Source: Lingula anatina
Lineage: Eukaryota; Brachiopoda; Lingulata; Lingulida; Lingulidae
Assembly (NCBI RefSeq): GCF_001039355.2
Contig: NW_019774970.1
Coordinates: 406,705-470,704 of the forward strand
Direction of reading: 5' to 3'
Length of the DNA: 64,000 nt
In this document: piece by piece, positions 57,755 to 64,000 of the stretch
How the letters are laid out: each line of letters starts with the position of its first letter
Position numbering within the stretch: position 1 is the first letter of the stretch
The notes under the pieces: generated by a model
What the model saw: the letters and a program-made list of their open reading frames with translations, nothing else
Database searches by the model: none
Told to the model about the DNA's origin: nothing
Program-made: the position numbers and the translations under genes

Positions 57755-60700
57755 TTAAGCTGGAAAAAATTCCTTCAGTGACCCCCTAACCGTCCAGTCA
57801 TCAGCAGACGATCGGGTTTTTCTCACAGTTTTGTAAACCTCCAGGAACAGCTCGTCAAAAGGCAGCCTGGCGGTGAAGTACGTCATAGGATTACCTACAG
57901 TGGCTTGTATAGCAGGCGACCTGGAAAAATATTCATTAAATGTATAAGAACGCTATTTTCTTTGATATACATATTTTAAACGGGACATTTCCTCTCAAGT
58001 AAATGAGGAAAAAATACACTACATACAGTTCTCACACAGATGTTTGAACAGTTTCATTAGTCTGATAAAATTCCTTTTGTTCCATTGCTCCATGCAGTTC
58101 AGATTCACGTAGATTTACATTATAAAAAGTGGATATTTTAATAGAACTTAATTTTTTAAGATAAAACGCTAGTAAAAGTCTATTTGATAAATATTATGTT
58201 GCAAGTTATACAGTTTTCTGTCTTTTCAATAAATTTGATATGTTACTATAAACATATTAGTTGAATTAATCGTGTTTTACACCCTTCCTTGCAAACTTTG
58301 AACACATGGCCAGAAATGCGCAGCTTTCACGCGAGGGCGCTACAGTAGGGCTTCACGTGACTCAACTAGCCAATCACAGCACAACAATGGCATCGCACAG
58401 AGAATCTGTGATAAGTGCTCAGCCCATTGTCAAGTAGTGTTAGTTCATGGTAACAAGCCTCTGACAGGTGCAGAGAAGTTCATTGTAATATATATTGTTC
58501 TTATTGATACATAATTAAATCAAACTCTGTATCCAAGTACAACTGTAGTAACTATACTGTACCAAGCCAAGTACTGATGATGTGCAGAGGTCATATATTC
58601 CAGAATAAGCCTTTACCACTAATTTATAACTTTAATTTTGTTTAATATGTTAATCATGAAAAAGTTCATGAAAGATTATTTTAATTTGTTAAATCGTGAT
58701 CTTATTCTTTTTATATTCAAATAATTGAATAATGTGGGTAAAATTGGTCTTCCACTTCTTATTTGCATTCTTTACTACAAGATTATTTTGGAACAGTTGC
58801 AGCATTAAAATTTAAAATAAATAGCAACCTGAAAGAAGAATTTTGCATTATTATTATTAAATGATGATAGGTATTTTGGATTAAGAGATTAGTTAAATAA
58901 CGAGTAGTGATATTGTCAGTCAATTTATGTAGAATCTGATAATATGAGTGAAAATACTGATTGAATTCTTGGCCTTGCACTGGGCAGTTTCACATTTGTG
59001 CCAAGTGCTCCTTTTGGACGCCATCGTACAGTGGTAAAAGTTCTTCAATTGCCATGAAAGTTTTTAATCAGACTCTGTATGGTGCTGCTATCTGCTGGTG
59101 CTATCGGCAACGAATTAGTTTGCCTTCGTTTTTGAGTGAATCTACCGTCTAAAATCACTATTTCTGAAAATATGTGCGTTTTGCTGAGGGTAGGCTAGGC
59201 AATACATGGCAAAGTTCTTAGTACGTGTGTACAACATAATTTTTTAAAAAAACCCTAACGATATTTGGTCAGGAGTTGCTTGATGCATAGCACAGCGTTG
59301 CTGTCTATCGGCATCAGGTCGTTAGTTTGTCAATTATCACGAATTACCCACGAATCGCGAACCCATTCATTTTCCTATGGCAAACTAGCAACTCATTAAA
59401 AGTGCACGCATGCGCAGTGGGTTAAGCGTGACGTCATGCTGTGCATTTCTGGGGATGTAAGGTTATCCCCCTAAGATGTCCGTAATGCTGAGCTAAAACC
59501 ACCTCATTCATAAATTTCCCAAACATGTATGAGTATATTCAGTGGTAAACACTGAAAGTGATAACACTTGAAAAAATAAGAATATATCATTCTTACTGAT
59601 CTTTGAGATGGACGTCCACATTTCGTATGAATCGAAGAAGTCCACATACGGTAGACCTGTAGCCATTTCTCATTGGTTTTGCAACTTCGTCATAGACAGT
59701 TTGGTCGAGCAGGTCCTTCTGTAAAATATTATTATAATGAACTCGGTATATTTGTCTCGTTGGTACAATACGCAGATGGTGAAATAAAGGATGAGTGCGA
59801 ATAAGGGGGTAAAAGTGCCCACTTTTGTACATGAAAAATAAATTGTGAATGAATGAAAAAAAATTGATGCCTAATTAAAGTTGGGGTCTTACACTTTTAT
59901 AATCCACATAAAAAAATTTTTTTTATTGAATTTGAAATATAAAAAATTAATGGCAAAATGACCTTGTCAAATATTCATGTAAATGTGTGTTTTAGGGGGG
60001 GGGGGGTCTGAAGTGTAATGCTACATATCTTTAGTTATAGTAAGGTGACAACTGTGAAATTTTGCATTTGGGTACAGAAGGTGCCTGTGTAAAAAAGAAA
60101 GGCAATAAGTGGCCAATCACTGCTTGTGATCAATATATTGATTGCTTTATTCTTAAATGTAGTGCTGGTTGAAAGAAGAATCTCACAGTGACTTGAGGAT
60201 GAAAGATGTTCATTTTTTATATGAGCCCCTGCCTCAGACAAGCTAATTATTCACGGTTGAAAAGATATGAATATAAGGTGAGATATATGTGAAAATCAGC
60301 TTGTCTGAGGGTTGGGCTCGATATGTACTCAAACTAAATAGGGACATTTTCATTCCATGTGCTAGCAGGCGGCCATGTTTATTCCTGCCATGAGGTAGTT
60401 GCTACATGCTTACAAAGGATGGCTAGGCAGATACAGGAAACTTTTGTACAAAAAGAACAACCCAAAATAAAATGTAGGTCTTTGAAAGAAAAATAGGGGT
60501 TAGAGTCAGTAAAATATTTTCAATTACAACCAAAAAAAGAAAAGTCATTTTCATGTAATGCATGCTATCCAAAAAAAAAAGGGGGGGATATGGATAGGAA
60601 ATAGAGTCCAAATACAGTAAGTATATCATACTTTGATTCTTAGGATTAAGAAAGATTAAATGTAAAATGATATTCAAAGTTATATTAATTATCTAAATAG

Positions 60701-62944
60701 CAGATGTACATTGTGGTGGCTCCTACTTTATATAGAGACCCATGCTGTAATAGACCTATACACATAAGGGTGGCTTGACTCAACCTCCTCAAATGGGCAT
60801 GAAAGTACATTTTGTACAACCAAAATTGTTGTGTAAATGTCCCCTTTTATGTCTATTTTGCATAAAAAGTAAAATAAAATGCTCCATCCCACACACCCTA
60901 GTTTTGTTACTTATTACCTAATCTTCCACACCAGCATTATTCATAATAGCTTTGCAGAGTTTTTTCTTTTATTTTCACCAAAATGCTATGAATAATTTTA
61001 TTAGAAAAGTTATATAAAATTAATAAATACACTGAAACAAGTTTTTCTAGTTACAACACAGATAAGTGAAATCAGTGATGGCTTTCTGTGAGAAAATACC
61101 GTAATATGCCACCCCTCCCTCTATTCTCTAGGATTAAAAAAAACAATTACTTTCCCATTTCCTTGTGCCACACCACAATTATTTAACATATAACTCTTTT
61201 ACATCACAAGACAAGGTTCATTTGACAAAAAAATAATTTATGTAATATATATGCTGAAACAAGTTGCTATGATTCATTAGACTGCATACAACAGGTAAAT
61301 CCAGCTCCCCCCCCCCCACATACAACTCATTAAAAATACTAAGTTACGATGCCTCAAACCAAATAATATTTTATCACACAACCAATATATGTATAAACTT
61401 TATAATAGCAATTTTTTAAAAAATTTTGACGATGGGCACTTTGCCAATGGTTATTCGCACTCATCCTTTCCCATTGCCCCTTGCGTTGTGATGAAATTAT
61501 TTCATTGAAATAAAATGTTATATAAAATATTGAAATTACGGATTTTGCCTTCTCTGTGCCAATATTTAAGAGCTTCTATGCATACCACTTACGTCTTCAA
61601 TAAATCTATTGAATCTTTTTCGTGTACATTCAGGCTGTTGTACAATGATGTAGGGGGATAGGAATTTTTCGAAAATACATCTTATTTGACAATTGATTTG
61701 ATTACATGTCATCATTATGCCCGTTACAGTAGTGAGCAAATGGGATTTGTGTCATTTTAGTCAGTTTTTGGCATGCAAAGATATTGGTACTGGGAAATAA
61801 GGTCGCCTCCATAGGCTCTCATCCTTCCCCTCCCTTCAACCACTCTTAATTGCCTTATGTAGTCTTTATATTCAATTTAAGCCAGTAACCCCAAGAAAAT
61901 AAAAATCCAGAGAGACCTACCCAATGTGCTACTCTGTTGAAAACGGATACCGTCAACCCGTCCAGTGTCAACGTTACGGAATGTGGCTGTTGTTTCCAAC
62001 TGAAATAAATTCCTTGGATTAACATGAATTTTATACAAATCAAATATCACGATGAAAGTCGGTTGTTGTTATTGTCAACATAATATATTATTATTAAACT
62101 GCTCGCATTAAGTATACTGCTGATGTTGCATTCTGTTTTTTCTTCAATATATGTACGTCACTAAAAAGGATTTAAGGCAGATCGACGGCTATCGAATAAT
62201 GTTTTTGAAAATATAACGATCTAAAAAGTTACAAGACAATTTAAGAAACGTTAAAATTAAAGTTCAAGATGAAAAATAATGCATTTTGGCACGTAAAGGA
62301 CACACAGTAGATATAACACGAAGCAAAATACTGCTGACGTTGCATTTACACATTCTATTAGATCTAATTCTTTCGTGTAACTTCTAAAATTATTAATATC
62401 CCTCTGCTTTAAGTTTACCTTTCTTTCACTTCCTTCTCGTCCCCCAAAACACCAAGAAAACGGTACCTCATATCCACATTCCAAAAGAACGGGTGCCTGT
62501 TAATAAGGCGTATATATTCATATTAACTATAAATGTACAATGTAAATCCCTGTACCTATTTTTTCAGCACATTAACACAATTCAATAAATATATATCAAC
62601 TTTCATGTTTTCGGACAGCATAACACACATCAATTAGTAGCTGTAATTGTTTTAAAATTATTTATTTATTTATTTATCTATTGCCAAATAAATCTATTCA
62701 AAAAGGGGGAAAGACGAAACAAAAAGATAACTTACGCCAGTGCTTCCCCAATGGCCGGCCTCAGCTCAGGGTCTGGCTGCAGCATCCAGTCCACTAAATG
62801 TCTCCCGACGATGTCGTCCAAAGCTGAGAGGTCATGTTTTCCCTCTTGAACGTTCTTGTTACACAGAAACACGTCGGCCTCGCCATTGGGCATAAATGGA
62901 TGTATGCCTCCTGTTAGTGTGTAGTATACTAACATTCCGGCCAC
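57755..62944 (-). CDS. IRE1-like protein kinase/endoribonuclease, 3' end (partial gene)
   Basis: Five minus-strand exons fit in phase: 62736-62944, 62419-62496, 61921-61999, 59597-59718, 57755-57920 (stop at 57755-57757), 217 residues. The first gives the kinase C-lobe (AGMLVYYTLTGGIHPF, then LVDWMLQPDPELRPAIGEAL). The second continues AHPFFW, the usual end of the kinase domain in IRE1 and RNase L. Exons 4 and 5 form a KEN ribonuclease domain: YRSTVCGLLRFIRNVDVHLK and GNPMTYFTARLPFDELFLEV. By alignment with human IRE1-alpha the RNase residues Tyr892, Arg905, Asn906 and His910 all have counterparts. The N-lobe, activation loop and any sensor domain lie beyond 64000, so a canonical ER-stress IRE1 cannot be told from the IRE1-like relatives expanded in some invertebrates. 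Confidence 0.82.
58305..59455. mobile_element. Dispersed inverted-repeat element, uninterrupted copy
   Basis: Matches 29815-30478 plus 31817-32330 without the insert between them. Inverted ends CCAGAAATGCGCAGC and GCTGTGCATTTCTGGGG. It lies in the last intron of the IRE1-like gene. No target duplication is clear. Confidence 0.75.
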
Positions 62945-64000
62945 CTGCAAGGGCAAGAGAAGAATAAACGGTTTTATAAATCAAAACTTGGCACATATCG
63001 GACACATGTATATCTAAGTTGATGGTACATAATGCAAGGCTCGTCAATAGCTACACCGGTGTGGCAGGAGTGCACGTCCTCGTAACGCAAGTCCGCCCGG
63101 ACACTAAGTCCTGGGAATGCAAGTCCTAGGGCATGCATTGCTAGGAATGGAAATCCTAGGACATACGCTACTAGGATTCAATGTCCGTAGGACGAAGGCT
63201 CCCAAGTAATGTAAGTCCTATGTGTGGTAATGTACGTCCTAATGGGACGTGCGTTCCTAACATTTTAGTAACGCATGTCCTATATAGTTTACACCAAGAA
63301 ATGACATGAATAAATAGATACAGAGACATACTAGTTTTAAAGATATAATAAACGTTTGCTTTATTCTATTTATATGACATTTTATCTTTATATTTTACAA
63401 TGTTTTCCGATAGGCAGTTTATATGCATATTAATGAAGAGACAAAAACAATTTATTTATTTTATGTGTATTTTTCACCTAGTTAACTCAAATTTGACGTG
63501 TTAACGCATATTTTTGGCGTACTCCTCCCTCATTGCACAATAGGTATGAGCCTGGTTTGCCCGATATTTTTTTTAACAAAATAAGGCATCATCCAAAGGC
63601 ATCCCCTATTTTCATCCTTTGAGGTATATGTACAGTGTATATTATTTCATGTCCTTTTCTACTGAGGTGTACCTTTTGTGTTTTGCATCGAAATTCTTAT
63701 TTTCTCTCCCTCTCTCTCTTTTTCAAAACATTATTCCTAAGAGAAAAATCATTTTACACAAAACGCGGGATCTTCGTTCTTAGATTTATTTTTCGGTTTA
63801 CACTCGCTGAAATTAAAAAAAACTCAAACTCGATGGATATTTGCTCTTGGAAAGTATGGGCTGAGATTTAAGACAAATCAAGACAGTTTAGAAATTGAAA
63901 ATTGCAATATATGTATATAATGTTATATTAATATATAACCCTTTGCTATTTTGGTGCTTTGACACTTAAAAGACAAAACAAAAAAAGTTGTAAATTTAAT
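62945..64000. other. Intron of the IRE1-like gene up to the window end
   Basis: No further kinase exon recognised. It contains a cluster of short degenerate palindromic repeats (63105-63290). Confidence 0.5.
63105..63290. repeat. Cluster of short degenerate repeats around TCCTAGGA
   Basis: Variants of AATGCAAGTCCTAGG and of its complement recur roughly every 18-22 bases: GCAAGTCCTAGGGCATGC, GAAATCCTAGGACATACG, GTAAGTCCTATG, AACGCATGTCCTATA. Orientation is mixed. The spacing and identity are too loose for CRISPR or satellite DNA. Confidence 0.5.

Noticed and set aside
61565-61610. Possible extra exon of the IRE1-like gene with good acceptor and donor (acaacag, gtaagt)
   Set aside because: Its 42 nt would leave the wrong phase for the KEN exon at 59718, whereas 61921-61999 fits exactly.

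Overview
The window is eukaryotic and AT-rich. Genes are split into many short exons with GT/AG introns, and most of the DNA is intron, microsatellite or transposon-derived. The gene set is that of an invertebrate bilaterian, probably marine: TNF-superfamily ligands, clan-2 cytochrome P450s in tandem, a white-type ABCG transporter, and an IRE1-like kinase/RNase. I cannot name the phylum from sequence alone; lophotrochozoan, hemichordate and amphioxus genomes all fit. Single n bases at 3096, 12291, 31515 and 50688 mark assembly joins or ambiguities.

Layout. 0.5-4.3 kb: two DNA transposons, the second a Tc1/mariner relic with an internal tandem duplication. 5.1-6.4 kb (+): the last three exons of a TNF-family ligand. 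9.3-12.0 kb (+): the membrane-anchor and stalk exons of a second TNF-family paralogue, with no TNF homology domain behind them. 13.2-20.9 kb (-): a tandem duplication carrying two clan-2 P450 copies, both damaged in exon 1: one by a single-base insertion, the other by a 552-bp inverted-repeat transposon with a 5-bp target duplication. 21.7-24.3 kb (+): a five-exon gene for a small WBP1/VOPP1-like membrane protein with PPxY motifs. 27.3-40.2 kb (+): a complete 20-exon white-like ABCG half-transporter gene with E-boxes and a CRE just upstream. 43.6-57.6 kb: a locus present about three times, including two copies of a small Ser/Thr/Asn-rich type I membrane protein gene (-), a broken repeat gene family and recent transposon insertions. 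57.8-62.9 kb (-): the 3' end of an IRE1-like kinase/endoribonuclease gene, with the 5' part beyond the window.

The most notable observation is in the white-like gene. The exon for transmembrane helix 2 is present twice in tandem (36598-36729 and 36917-37048). Both copies are 132 nt, phase 0 and open, and they differ at the position aligned with the substrate-clamp Phe439 of human ABCG2 (Ala versus Phe). This looks like a mutually exclusive exon pair that could change substrate choice. All splice models were built by hand from phase, splice sites and family alignment recalled from memory; none has been checked against transcripts or databases.
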